Origin: Desulfovibrio sp.
GTDB taxonomy: Bacteria > Desulfobacterota > Desulfovibrionia > Desulfovibrionales > Desulfovibrionaceae
Assembly (NCBI GenBank): GCA_031270875.1
Contig: JAISXC010000186.1
Location: 1 to 27,214 of the forward strand
Reading direction: 5' to 3'
DNA: 27,214 nt
The notes beneath the pieces were generated by a model. That model was not told where the DNA came from and did no database searches. It saw only the letters and a list, made by a program, of their open reading frames with translations. Both the position numbers and the translations under genes were made by a program. Positions 18,501 through 25,612 of this stretch are shown here, one piece after another (position 1 is the first letter of the stretch; every line of letters begins with the position of its first letter).

Positions 18501-20126
18501 GCCCGCCTTCGCCGCGTCCCCCCGCGCCGGGGAGGCCCCTCCGCCGGTTTCGCTTTGGGCGGCGCGTCTGAGATTCGCGCGGATTTCAGGCACGCTCTTG
18601 CCGCGAACAATCGCCCTGACCGGCAGGATCTCCCGCTCAAGGGCGAGCGTCGCCGCGATGTCGTAACAAAAATCGGGGGAAGCCCCTTCAAGAAGTTCCC
18701 GGTACCGTTCCGCCATCCGCCGCAGGGCGGGCGCGCCGGCGGCGGAGAGGAACAGGGGGGAGGGAACGGCGCCCCTCATTGCCGGCGGCCTGCGGAGGCG
18801 GGAGTTTCCGGCCCGCCGCAGGACGATGTGCGCGTTGACCCCGCCGAAACCGAAGGAATTGACGCCGACAAGCTCATCCCCGCCGGCCTTCGGCAATGAA
18901 ACGAGTTTGCGCGGAACGCGTATGTTGAGTTCGGCGAAATGTATGGCCGGATTGGGCGTGTTCAGGTGCAGGTTGGGCGGAATTTTTCCGTGGCGCAGAA
19001 CAAGCAGGGCCTTGAGCAGGCCGGCCATGCCGGACGCCGGTTCCAGATGGCCTATATTGCTTTTCACCGAGCCGACGGGCAGCCTCCTCAGGCCGCGCAG
19101 AGGTTTTCCCAATACCTCGCCTATGGCGGAGGCCTCCACGGGATCGCCGGCGGCCGTGCCGGTGCCGTGCGCTTCAACGTATACCAGTTTTGTCCGGTCC
19201 AGCCCGAAATCCGCATAGGTTTTTCTCAGAAGAACCGCCTGGGCTCTGGCATTGGGCAGGGCGATGCCGATGGTGCGGCCGTCGGCGTTGACGCCGGAAG
19301 CCGCGATGAGGCCGAGGACGGAATTGTTGTCCCTGAGCGCCAGATCCAGAGGCTTGAGAATGACGATTCCCGCTCCTTCACCGCGCACATAGCCGTTGCC
19401 CGAAGCGTCGAAAACCTTGCAGCGTCCGTCGGGGGAAAGCATGCGCGCCCTTGAAAACCCGATGAAAGGATAGGGGGCGAGCAGAATATTGACGCCGCCC
19501 GCCACGGCAAGGGGTATCCTTCCAAGGCGGATGTTCTCGCAGGCCGTGTGCACCGCCACCAGGGAGGACGAGCAGGCCGTGTCGACAATCATGCTGGGGC
19601 CGTGGAAATCGAAAAACCAGGAAAGGCGGTTGGCGATGATGCTCAGGTTGCTTCCCGTCATGGAATAGGCCGATGTGGCGGCCGGGTCGTCCGGGGCCTG
19701 CAGACTGTTGTCGACGTTGCTCACGCCGATGAAGACCCCGGCGTCCGTCCCCCGCAGGGACGACGGCGGAATATGGGCCTGCTCAAAGGCCTCCCATGCC
19801 GTTTCCAGCGCCAGACGCTGCTGCGGATCCATGTCCAGGGCTTCCTTGCGGGAAATACCGAAAAAATCGGCGTCAAACTCCTTGATGTCTCCGATTGTCC
19901 CGGCCGCGAAGGTATAGCTGCGCCCGCCAAGCCTTCTGTCGGCGCTGCCGTATCGCTCCAGGCAGAAACGCCCGGCCGGCAGGCTGGTAACGGCATCCGT
20001 GCCTGATTCCAGCAGCTTCCAGTAGGAGGCCATATCCGTCACATTGCCGGGAAAACGGCAGCCCGCCCCGACAATCGCGATCGGTTCGCCGCTGGAATAC
20101 GAGCGTTGGCTTTTATCCATATCCAT
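12507..20126 (-). CDS. iterative highly reducing type I polyketide/fatty acid synthase (RkpA/WcbR-like)
   Basis: This 2539-aa single-module synthase contains, in order: KS 14-440 (Cys185, His320, His360); AT 543-840 (GHSVG with Ser636; YPFH ending at His739, Phe suggesting malonyl units); DH 905-1180 (His935 in a near-consensus HVVGRDILYP, and Asp1100 in DGALQ); a methyltransferase-like region 1300-1556 whose SAM motif is degenerate (LCLGGHSAA); a structural pseudo-KR 1585-1785; ER 1795-2118 (NADPH motif HGACGGVGLAA); KR 2140-2325 (Ser2276/2277, Tyr2290, Asn2294; LDD as in B-type KRs); and ACP 2415-2497 (Ser2453 in LGMDSL). There is no thioesterase. A full reducing set predicts a saturated fatty chain built iteratively. 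ATG 20126 is preceded by GGAG (20132-20135), so I prefer it to TTG 20147. Placement inside a capsule export operon matches rkpA/wcbR-type genes, so the chain probably becomes a polymer lipid anchor or carrier, not a secreted metabolite. Confidence 0.93.
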   Translation of the reverse strand: MDMDKSQRSYSSGEPIAIVGAGCRFPGNVTDMASYWKLLESGTDAVTSLPAGRFCLERYGSADRRLGGRSYTFAAGTIGDIKEFDADFFGISRKEALDMDPQQRLALETAWEAFEQAHIPPSSLRGTDAGVFIGVSNVDNSLQAPDDPAATSAYSMTGSNLSIIANRLSWFFDFHGPSMIVDTACSSSLVAVHTACENIRLGRIPLAVAGGVNILLAPYPFIGFSRARMLSPDGRCKVFDASGNGYVRGEGAGIVILKPLDLALRDNNSVLGLIAASGVNADGRTIGIALPNARAQAVLLRKTYADFGLDRTKLVYVEAHGTGTAAGDPVEASAIGEVLGKPLRGLRRLPVGSVKSNIGHLEPASGMAGLLKALLVLRHGKIPPNLHLNTPNPAIHFAELNIRVPRKLVSLPKAGGDELVGVNSFGFGGVNAHIVLRRAGNSRLRRPPAMRGAVPSPLFLSAAGAPALRRMAERYRELLEGASPDFCYDIAATLALEREILPVRAIVRGKSVPEIRANLRRAAQSETGGGASPARGDAAKAGGVFVFSGNGGQYPGMGAALARADSDFRRAVEEVDSLLTPLQGWPVTEAFLFPEKYREHAELTEKSQPLLFALQVGLVAALRAKGLEPSAVFGHSVGEVAAAWACGALSLKDAVTVIHHRSRLQAKTRNAGGMAVVSLPEEKARRILADIEGDIGIAAVNTGSSLTVAGENAALRAFLKLCKEGRIAAKKLNIPYPFHTAAMDGIREELSLALRGIRPRKPKIPFFSTVTGGLRDASLNGAYWWFNARRPVLFERAASSACDAGFRRFLEIGPAPVLGSYLRDILRGKQETARVLSTLSKGGNEAEEFEKAWKNAWLNGWPLDMGKHFPLPHARRDLPLYPWSREYLWTEETPECRGFLRSERLHPLLGWRLPGKAAVFENVILPADFPWLADHVVGRDILYPATAFLESMIAAAAVLHPEQRAELERVALFQSLPLADNAPRVVRLTVNGEDGGLLVESRPHMSAEPWGVCARARIPRAAESRSEPDVPVGRAEDFGLRMDGEALYRIAERHFLRYGPAFRTVECAWLRENGNEVLARFRATEPVDAGGMHIPPTVADGALQSLFLLLDGRGDFGAYLPVSFERVALCASGSPRFVHARLERLGPRSALASFRLLDERGAVLLLLDGCRFRRSARLEREIVPPEPYVTEFVPLPHPDAVEPLRNLPPAALTAVAREAARHIRIAPPSSPEKQPSPETLLQLAALACIHETVSSFLKSCQGVPDPSQQAWFGAMAERLKAAGLASSGGGRPEAAAPEDRPGADILWRTLMAAAPGYVSEATLLAHVFERNAKILAGEYAARENEILPSRLGERYFSDSQALKPFAAAARRCLASVLQCAEPGRPLNILCLGGHSAAMLPDILPLLDGGPHRFAVGVEDRAGAETHALRFGPAPGLRFFPLNPETPEKEHLGRYHFIFLAWAAHERLNSAAALEGCRAMLAPGGVVCLLEHAPSLFTDYVFGALPRYWAASPDSGQPASLLQGREYWRGSLEKAGFSEVTPVGDDDGTARACLLLGRGDPAENAQRGGPDPEPAPATPERGENRPPRWLIVAGAEGTRSYVLSTALLTALTKRGEAACLPDADARSVGDPAWWRSALAGPSGNTGNMPLRVVFFAGYDDRDDPSPEDFEAVQLAGTTGLAALARAWDSLRPDMRLWVVTGGALPGEWPRARPVPSQGALSGFARVLRNEMRGLETRLVDLHGEFEADPSLLPALLRELLCPTGEPEVVLAGESRRAPRLVRMPRQGHAGEGEGAVLAFDAPGSLRNLYWKGAPLPAPGPGEVRVEVKYAGLNFRDVMFCMGMLPDEMLEGGFSGPSLGMECSGVVDAVGGGVTGWKAGDEVVCFAPAAFGTHVVTSAAAVARKPANIGFAEAAGLPVAFITAWYSLKHLARMRPGERVLIHGACGGVGLAAIQVAAHLGLEIHATAGAPEKHAFLRRLGVKRLYSSRSLAFARQIPDATAGEGVDAVLNSLSGEAVPAGLSVLRPFGRFLELGKRDFYADSPLRLRPFSKNLSYFGIDVDQLLVRQPALAQSLFAELMDLFARRGFVPLPHTVWPATRCVEAFQAMQGSVHIGKLTVSLEGATRLARPADPARRGMVCSPDATYLVTGGSGGFGLASAARLAGRGAKNLLLVSRKGIREKEAGGIVRELREKGVRVVDARADAADAGSLRRCLKRHLKSLPPLRGVIHAATALDDGLVTGLTPERIRNSLAAKSLGAVNLHRLTLSLPLDFFALYSSAVTPFGNPGQAGYVAANCMLETLAAWRRARGLPAQVIGWGAIADTGMLTRNPRAREMLLKTLGVSPTRSADALDWLEHCIGEDIGASFFFGLDWRTRAHLPVLASPRFRRLRPAPQSDGREGGAADLSPERLRSLPLQESMALLTDALMDETANVLRLPRDRFTPDDPLAALGMDSLMAVELSLAVEQKFGLSDFSLSLSEKTTAKSLAQSLAEFLLSAPGDAAAADADTRMLHSLEQAHGAGLSGEMRDAVLRDMKEKTRE

Positions 20127-20147
20127 TATGACTCCGCGCTCCGGCAA

Positions 20148-22001
20148 TTACCAGGGCGTGAGCACCACCCGCGTGGCGATGGCCACCTGATAGAGCACCT
20201 GGACGATATCCTTGAAAATGGAGAAACCCTTGGTGTCATATTCCGGCATGACCAGCAGAACGTCGCCGGCCAGAATTTTTGTTTTCCCCGCGGGAACGAT
20301 TTCGCCGTTGGAATGCACGACAAGAATATTGCGCGAATCCGCCCTGTCCGTGAATCCGCCGGCGTCCTGCACATACTTTCTCACATCCTGGCCGGGCACG
20401 TGCACGACGGCTTTGGGCGACATCACTTCCCCGTTGATCTGCACGACGTCGGAACGCTGCGGAATGACGATTTCATCGCCGTCCTCCAGCAGGATGTCGG
20501 ATATGACGCCGTTTCTGGTGACCACAACCACTCCGTCAGGCTCCAGCTGGGCGACGCGGGCGGCGAAATTCTGCACAAGCTGCGCTTCCTGCACGCGGAT
20601 GGCCGCGCCTTCCTGATTGGCGGAGGTCGCGGTGAGCACGGAACTTTCCAGACGGCGCAAGGCGTCGGAAATGGCCTTGCGCTGCTGCTCCACCACGCTT
20701 CTGCGCTTGACGTATATCCCGGAGAGATCGCTGAGTTTTTCGTCAACATGGACATACGCCAGAAGATCGCGCAGGCTCGTGCTGCGCGTCACCGGATAGC
20801 GCGTGGCGCCGGTTGTGGCTCCGCTTACGGAAATCATGATGCTCCGGCCGGGTTTGTCCGCGAGAAATTCCACCTTGTCGTTCGCGGCGAGGGAAAATTT
20901 TCTGAATTCGTCAAGCGTCAGATAGATATGGAACGGAAGAGTGTCGCGCGTGCCCGTCACGCTGACGTGGGAGACGGACGACTGCGGCGAGGCAAGCCCT
21001 ATCAGGTCAAGGCCGGAAAAACTCTTTCCCCTGGCTTCGTAAGCGGCCTGCTGGGGGATGTTGCCGCCGGCCAGCACGCTGTCCCCTTTCGCGCCCACGA
21101 CAATGACGTCGCCGTCCCGCAATGCGCCGCCTCCAATTCTGCCGTGGAGAATGAAGGAGTACAGGTCGACCCTGGCGATTTCCCTGTTGTTGCGCTGTAT
21201 GGAAATGTTCCTGTACGAGCCGCGGTCCGGAATGATGCCGCCCGCGCGGTCAAGGAAATACAGCGCGGAATCGTTCACGCCGCCGGCGTACCTTCCGGGC
21301 CGCGCGACGAATCCCGTTACGTACACGGCAACGGGTTGGGCGGTGAGCAGGTTGACGTACACCTCCATATTGGCCCTGAAGACCGAAGCGATATGGGAAC
21401 GCACGGCGCCCTGAAGCTGGCCGTTTTTGAGGCCGGCGATCCGGACGGGCCCGACTTCCGGCAAAAAGATGTTCCCCTGCTGATCCACCATCAGGGTGTC
21501 GCTGTACGCGTGCGCTCCCCAGATGTGGATGAGAATGCGATCCCCCGGCATGATGACGTAATCGCTGTTGATGCCTTCATAGTATGTCCCCGCGAAATAC
21601 CCCTGAAACAGATTGGCGCCGAAAGGCGGATATTCGCCCTGCCGAGGGAGATAGGCGTTCTGCATCCATGCGGGCACGCCCGTGAACGGGCGGCTGTTGT
21701 AGAGCATTTGCCCGGGCACATAGAGCGGCGCCGTGGAGTAAACGACGGGAGGGGCCGCCCCCGGAGAGCCGGGAACGGGAGCGCCCTGCCCCGAGGGACG
21801 CACGGGGCTTGTCGCGGTCTCGCTCGGCAGGGTGGTGGACAGCGGAGCGCTTTGCTGCAGGGGTCTGGCGGCGGAATTTTGCCGCAGGATTCCGCCTCCA
21901 GCGCCGGTCGCCGCGCTGACGGCGGGATCCGGTTCCGCGGCCAGGGCTGTTCCGCAGGACGCGACAATGACGGTAAACAACAAAAAACGGACGAAAAGCA
22001 T
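20148..22001 (-). CDS. outer-membrane polysaccharide export protein (Wza/KpsD-like)
   Basis: This 617-aa protein should form the periplasmic and outer-membrane conduit for the capsule. It starts with an export signal (MLFVRFLLFTVIVASCGTALA). The VASC at 13-16 could act as a lipobox, as in Wza; otherwise signal peptidase I would cut after ALA. Residues about 25-130 are Pro/Ala-rich and low in complexity. The polysaccharide export domain follows (YVIMPGDRILIHIWG, then VDQQGNIFLPEVGPVRIAG), then SLBB-type segments (VYVTGFVARPGRY, GDSVLAGGNIPQQ, INGEVMSPKAVVHVPG, and DGDEIVIPQ). The protein ends VVLTPW. The start codon directly follows the stop of the KpsE-like gene, and the PKS gene begins 22 nt after the stop. 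Its size and pairing with a KpsE-like partner point to the ABC-dependent (KpsD-type) pathway. Confidence 0.9.
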   Translation of the reverse strand: MLFVRFLLFTVIVASCGTALAAEPDPAVSAATGAGGGILRQNSAARPLQQSAPLSTTLPSETATSPVRPSGQGAPVPGSPGAAPPVVYSTAPLYVPGQMLYNSRPFTGVPAWMQNAYLPRQGEYPPFGANLFQGYFAGTYYEGINSDYVIMPGDRILIHIWGAHAYSDTLMVDQQGNIFLPEVGPVRIAGLKNGQLQGAVRSHIASVFRANMEVYVNLLTAQPVAVYVTGFVARPGRYAGGVNDSALYFLDRAGGIIPDRGSYRNISIQRNNREIARVDLYSFILHGRIGGGALRDGDVIVVGAKGDSVLAGGNIPQQAAYEARGKSFSGLDLIGLASPQSSVSHVSVTGTRDTLPFHIYLTLDEFRKFSLAANDKVEFLADKPGRSIMISVSGATTGATRYPVTRSTSLRDLLAYVHVDEKLSDLSGIYVKRRSVVEQQRKAISDALRRLESSVLTATSANQEGAAIRVQEAQLVQNFAARVAQLEPDGVVVVTRNGVISDILLEDGDEIVIPQRSDVVQINGEVMSPKAVVHVPGQDVRKYVQDAGGFTDRADSRNILVVHSNGEIVPAGKTKILAGDVLLVMPEYDTKGFSIFKDIVQVLYQVAIATRVVLTPW

Positions 22002-23174
22002 TTAGGCCCCCATGTGATCCCTGACAGCCGCTATGACGAGCGAGCATATTCCCAGCCCGATGAGCAGGCCGAAAAAACCGCACACGGTAAACAGCACCGG
22101 CCGGGGATATTCCGACTCCTCGGCCAGCGTGGGAGACTGAAACGGCACGATGTAGCGGGATTGGGCCACGGCCAGGACACGGGCCTTCTCCAGGGAGGCC
22201 ATGGCCTCCACAAGCTGCTTCCGCGCGAATTCCTCCTCGGTGGAGAGCTGGGCGTAATCCCCCACCAGACTGCTGAGAGACGCCCCCCGCGCCGCAAGGC
22301 CGGCAAGGCGGGAGCGCTCGGCGACCAGTTGCCCGCGCAGTGCCTGGAGCCGCGTTTTGATGTTCACCACGCTGGGGGTGTTTTCGCGCATCACGCGCAA
22401 CGCGGCGGCCAGTTCGGCTTCGGTGGCCGCGGCCTCGGCTTCGAGCTTCGCGACGACGCCCTCCAGGCCGGCGGCGACGGCCTGGGGGTCAAGAACGGAC
22501 TTGTCGTCCCGAAAACGCTGTATGGCGGCCTGGGCGCGCGCCAAGCGCCGTTCGGCCAGATTCACCTCTTCCCTGGCAAGGCGGATGGCGTCCTGATGGG
22601 CGCGGTCGTTCATCTGGTTGACCAGATCCTCGCTCAGGCGCAGGACGGCGCCGTTCACGGCCTTGGCCGTTTCAGGCGTATAGGCTTTCACCTGGAGGAC
22701 GACGATGCCCTTGTCCATGTCAAAGGTGACGGTGACCAGCCATTGCCAGTACGCGAGCAGTTCTTCCCTGGTGGGGGCCGCCTTCAGGCGCGAGTAAACG
22801 TCCTTGGTTTTGTCGGAGTAGTGCCTGCGCCACTGGACGGCGCTTTCGACTTTTTCCATCATGTCAACGGAGGTAATATATTCCTGGATGATAAAAGTGT
22901 CGGCATAGATGGCGAGGGGAGAGGCCAGCAGCGATCCGCCGAGGGAACCGCCGGAGAGGGACGCGCCGTCGCTGTAGCGCAGGGCGAAACGGCTTTCGGA
23001 AACATACATGTCCGAAAAGAAAACAAAAAGATACACCGCCAGCAACCCCGTCGGAATGTAGACAAAAATTATCAGGAGCGCTTGCAGTCTGTCGCCTTTC
23101 CTGAACAGACGCCGGAATTTTCTGCGCGCCGAACGCACGTTCGGGTCACGGACGATGTCGTCGACAAGTCGCAT
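22002..23174 (-). CDS. kpsE: capsule export inner-membrane protein (KpsE/CtrB/RkpR-like, PCP-2 family)
   Basis: This 390-aa protein links the ABC transporter to the outer-membrane channel. It has a transmembrane helix near residues 33-53 (ALLIIFVYIPTGLLAVYLFV), a large periplasmic region with a long Ala/Glu/Arg-rich coiled coil (about 170-310), a conserved Pro-containing segment (EYPRPVL) and a C-terminal transmembrane helix (TVCGFFGLLIGLGICSLVIA). That is the layout of KpsE, CtrB and BexC. The FALRYSDG segment after the first helix is also family-like. I place the start at ATG 23174, which forms TGATG with the stop of the ATPase gene; a TTG 21 nt earlier also opens the frame but looks weaker. 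No cytoplasmic kinase domain is present, so this is not a Wzc tyrosine kinase. Confidence 0.9.
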   Translation of the reverse strand: MRLVDDIVRDPNVRSARRKFRRLFRKGDRLQALLIIFVYIPTGLLAVYLFVFFSDMYVSESRFALRYSDGASLSGGSLGGSLLASPLAIYADTFIIQEYITSVDMMEKVESAVQWRRHYSDKTKDVYSRLKAAPTREELLAYWQWLVTVTFDMDKGIVVLQVKAYTPETAKAVNGAVLRLSEDLVNQMNDRAHQDAIRLAREEVNLAERRLARAQAAIQRFRDDKSVLDPQAVAAGLEGVVAKLEAEAAATEAELAAALRVMRENTPSVVNIKTRLQALRGQLVAERSRLAGLAARGASLSSLVGDYAQLSTEEEFARKQLVEAMASLEKARVLAVAQSRYIVPFQSPTLAEESEYPRPVLFTVCGFFGLLIGLGICSLVIAAVRDHMGA

Positions 23175-23839
23175 CACGATATCTTTTTGTTGCAAACATC
23201 GTTGTAGAATTGAACGGCCGCGTCCGGGGAATCAAATTCCCGCAGTTTTCCCCCGTGCAGGACGAGCAGCCTGTCGCACAGCGCCCTGACGGTCCCCATG
23301 CTGTGCGACACCATTATCAAGGTGGCGTTTTTCCGCCGTTCCTGAAAAATCGCTTCGCTCTTCTTTTTGAAGGACGCGTCGCCCACCGCCGTCACCTCGT
23401 CAATGAGATAATAGTCAAAGTTGAACGCCATGCTGGCGCCGAAGTTGATCTTGGCTCTCATGCCGGAGGAGTAGGTAAATACGGGCATATCCATATATTC
23501 GCCAAGTTCTGAAAATTCCTCGACAAAAGCGCAAACCTTGTTGTAGTCCTCATTGTAGAGTCTGCAGATGAAGCGCAGATTCTCCCTGCCGGAGAGCTTG
23601 GAATTGAAGCCGCCGGCAAAGCCGATGGGCCAGGAAATTCTGGCTTCCCGCGCGACCGTGCCGGAATCCGGAGCCTCGCTGCCGCCGATGATGCGCAGCA
23701 GCGTCGATTTTCCGGCGCCGTTGCGTCCGAGAATGCCCACATTGACCCCGGGCGGAAAATCCCGGGTAATATGGTCAAGCACCATGCGCCTCCCCTTGCG
23801 CGTTTTGTATGTCTTGCAAATATTATTCAATACAATCAA
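23174..23839 (-). CDS. kpsT: capsule ABC transporter ATPase (KpsT/Wzt-like)
   Basis: This 221-aa protein is the ATPase that powers polysaccharide export across the inner membrane. It shows Walker A GRNGAGKST (38-46), the degenerate signature YSSGM (123-127) typical of KpsT-type polysaccharide ATPases, Walker B LIDE (145-148) and the switch His179 (VSHS). It lacks the C-terminal carbohydrate-binding extension found in Wzt proteins that recognise a terminal sugar cap, so chain length here is not set by cap recognition in this subunit. The ATG overlaps the permease stop by 4 nt (ATGA) and its own stop overlaps the KpsE-like start by one base, showing tight coupling of the export genes. Confidence 0.95.
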   Translation of the reverse strand: MIVLNNICKTYKTRKGRRMVLDHITRDFPPGVNVGILGRNGAGKSTLLRIIGGSEAPDSGTVAREARISWPIGFAGGFNSKLSGRENLRFICRLYNEDYNKVCAFVEEFSELGEYMDMPVFTYSSGMRAKINFGASMAFNFDYYLIDEVTAVGDASFKKKSEAIFQERRKNATLIMVSHSMGTVRALCDRLLVLHGGKLREFDSPDAAVQFYNDVCNKKIS

Positions 23840-24621
23840 ATTGTTTCCTGCTTCCCGCGCACATACCGCTCCAGAAGCAGCCCCAGGGAAAGCACGCTCA
23901 GGCTCACCCAGGCGACATACTCTGTTTTTATTATCGGATTCACCGAGATATGCTGGAATGCGCTCCGCAGGGTCTCAATGTAGTTGGTGAGCGGATTCCA
24001 CATGATGGCGCTGCTGAAACGGCCCGCCAGTTGCTGGGGGGAAAAAAACACGCCGCTCGTGAAAAACAGAACGCGCATCACCATGGGAACCACTTTTTCC
24101 GTTGCGGGCACATAGATGGCGATCGCTCCAAGAACAAGCCCGATCCCGAAACTGAACGCGAAAACGCCTCCCAGCGCGGCGGCCATGGTAAGCGGGGCGT
24201 ACAGCTGAAAAGAATAATCAAAAGCGAGCAGTATTCCGGCATACAAGGCCATGACGACGATTTCTGTCACCCAGGTGACCATGGCGCTGCTGAAATAGAG
24301 GTCAAGAGCCGTGATCTGGGGGAAGGTCAGCAGCGACTTGTTGGTAATGACGGCCTCCATCGTCATGGAGACGATCCCGCTGAAGATGAACCACATCACA
24401 AAGCCGAGAAGCAGAAAAAGCGGCAGCGGCAGCGAATGGAACGTGGGAGGCGCGATCCAGGTCCGTATCATCACAAAAACCGATATGCCGAATCCCGTTT
24501 TGATGAGCTCCCACAAATAGCCGATCCGGTATTTCCCGTGCTTGCCGCGTATCTCCCGCAGCGCCAGCGCCCATATCACCCTTCCCTGCAGGCGCAGGGC
24601 GTCCGTGAAAGTTCTTTTCAT
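23836..24621 (-). CDS. kpsM: capsule ABC transporter permease (KpsM/Wzm-like)
   Basis: This 261-aa ABC-2-type permease forms the inner-membrane channel for the lipid-linked polysaccharide. It begins with an amphipathic cytoplasmic segment (RVIWALALREIRGKHGKYRIG, where ALREI plus a following Gly-Lys/Arg stretch is the usual KpsM entry) and then has about six hydrophobic segments, including LPLFLLLGFVMWFIFSGIVS and VFAFSFGIGLVLGAIAIYVP. The conserved FFTSGVFFS segment and the WNPLTNYIETLRSAF sequence near the end are typical of polysaccharide and O-antigen permeases. The start overlaps the lipoprotein stop by 4 nt and the stop overlaps the ATPase start by 4 nt. The length is normal for KpsM. 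Confidence 0.93.
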   Translation of the reverse strand: MKRTFTDALRLQGRVIWALALREIRGKHGKYRIGYLWELIKTGFGISVFVMIRTWIAPPTFHSLPLPLFLLLGFVMWFIFSGIVSMTMEAVITNKSLLTFPQITALDLYFSSAMVTWVTEIVVMALYAGILLAFDYSFQLYAPLTMAAALGGVFAFSFGIGLVLGAIAIYVPATEKVVPMVMRVLFFTSGVFFSPQQLAGRFSSAIMWNPLTNYIETLRSAFQHISVNPIIKTEYVAWVSLSVLSLGLLLERYVRGKQETI

Positions 24622-24965
24622 GGCTGCCGGTTTGACTCCGCCGCGGGAACGGACATGTAGATGTCAGGCAAAAGTTCCCATTTTCCGTTGCGCAGGCAAT
24701 AGACGCCCGCCCCGCCGGAGGGGCCGCTTTCAGGGTATGCCTCGCGGCATTGTTCTCCGAGGGCGGAAACATAGGGATACCCCAGCCGCGTGCCGGCCGG
24801 CGCGGGCGCCGACATTTCCGCAAGCGCCGTTTCGGGCGCGTCTCCGGCGGCCGCGCCGCCTGTCGCCCTGCAGCCCTGCAAAAGGCAGCACAGAAAAAAC
24901 GCGGCCAGAACAGGCGCGGCAAACCGCAACGGGCGCAGGAAGACAAAATTTGTTTTTCCGGTCAA
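24618..24965 (-). CDS. small lipoprotein, first gene of the capsule operon
   Basis: This 115-aa protein has a lipoprotein signal: a basic N-terminus, the hydrophobic run AAPVLAAFFLCCLLQGC and a lipobox LLQGC with Cys near residue 32. The mature part is short, Ala/Pro-rich at first, with two further Cys (EQC and VYC) that could form a disulfide, and ends in a compact CLRNGKWELLPDIYMS segment. I do not recognise a named family. The start appears to be TTG 24965, with a GGAG about nine bases upstream; no ATG or GTG is available in frame near the signal. It overlaps kpsM by 4 nt and is the first gene after the predicted promoter, so a role in assembly or surface attachment of the exported polymer is a reasonable inference. 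Confidence 0.72.
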   Translation of the reverse strand: MTGKTNFVFLRPLRFAAPVLAAFFLCCLLQGCRATGGAAAGDAPETALAEMSAPAPAGTRLGYPYVSALGEQCREAYPESGPSGGAGVYCLRNGKWELLPDIYMSVPAAESNRQP

Positions 24966-25103
24966 GCCATGGTCTCCCGTTCCGTTTTTTCCGCTTCCTC
25001 ACGCGCAGGCATTCGGCATTTTTCCCGAAGGCGTCCGAAGATGCGCAACATCGTCCATTGTACTCCGCACCCATACTCCTCCGGCAATAAAAAATCAAGA
25101 AAC

Positions 25104-25132
25104 TTTATACAAAGTCGGCGCTCCGCTTTCAA
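25104..25132 (-). promoter_or_regulatory. predicted sigma-70 promoter of the capsule operon
   Basis: Reading on -, TTGAAA (25132-25127) and TATAAA (25109-25104) are separated by exactly 17 bp. Transcription would begin near 25097 and leave a leader of about 130 nt before the lipoprotein start at 24965. I found no JUMPstart/ops element in this leader. The AG microsatellite ends about 130 bp upstream of the -35 box. Confidence 0.6.
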
Positions 25133-25217
25133 AGGCAAAATCCGGCCCGCCCCTCTTCCTGCGCCCCGCCGAAATCCCTCGCGTTCCGTTTTCCCCTGTT
25201 GTCCGTGAGGCGCAATG

Positions 25218-25232
25218 CCTTGCCGGGCAAGG
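25218..25232. promoter_or_regulatory. perfect 7-1-7 palindrome, possible operator
   Basis: CCTTGCC and GGCAAGG are exact inverted repeats around a single G. The left arm overlaps a possible + strand -35 box (TTGCCG 25220-25225), and the element lies between the capsule promoter and the AG tract. It could be a repressor or activator site. No regulator family is recognised. Confidence 0.35.
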
Positions 25233-25250
25233 AAAAACTGCTGTTATATA
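25220..25250 (+). promoter_or_regulatory. possible promoter reading into the AG tract
   Basis: TTGCCG (25220-25225) and TATATA (25245-25250) are 19 bp apart; shifting the -10 by one base gives 18 bp. A transcript would start at about 25257, just before the (AG)24 tract, and meet a hairpin with T6 at 25322-25357. The match is moderate. Confidence 0.3.
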
Positions 25251-25256
25251 AAACTG

Positions 25257-25308
<52 letters not shown>

Positions 25309-25321
25309 AAGAATCGTGCCG

Positions 25322-25357
25322 AAACCGGCCAGACCGCAAAACGCGGCCCGGTTTTTT
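25322..25357 (+). terminator. rho-independent terminator-like hairpin
   Basis: AAACCGGCC (25322-25330) pairs with GGCCCGGTTT (25345-25354) with one bulged C, giving a 9-bp stem, and is followed by T6 (25352-25357, shared with the stem end). The loop holds a second small complementarity (CCGC/GCGG). It faces + and would end transcripts coming through the AG tract; no + gene upstream otherwise needs it. Confidence 0.5.
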
Positions 25358-25548
25358 CGCGGGCGAAGCTATTCCGCATTCCTCCCATAGTTCCGCTTCC
25401 TTGCTTTTAGTAACGGGTTCGGCGCATGCCGGAACTTGCGGCCTTGTATCCTCTCTGGCATACAAAAGCAAGAAGAAAAGGAAAAATTTGCGTTGCCGTT
25501 TCTTCCCGGGCCCACACGGAACGCTGCGCCCCTCCGACGGAATTGGCT

Positions 25549-25577
25549 TTGACGCGGGAAAATCATCCGGCTATTAT
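25549..25577 (+). promoter_or_regulatory. predicted sigma-70 promoter of the mobA unit
   Basis: TTGACG (25549-25554) and TATTAT (25572-25577) are separated by exactly 17 bp. The predicted start near 25584 precedes the 34-codon ORF at 25613 and mobA. Confidence 0.55.
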
Positions 25578-25612
25578 CCGCGAACTCCGACGTATGCGGG
25601 ATAAGCCGAACT

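Noticed and set aside
24966..25097. JUMPstart/ops (RfaH) element in the capsule leader
   Set aside because: No GGCGGTAG-like ops sequence was found in the predicted leader.
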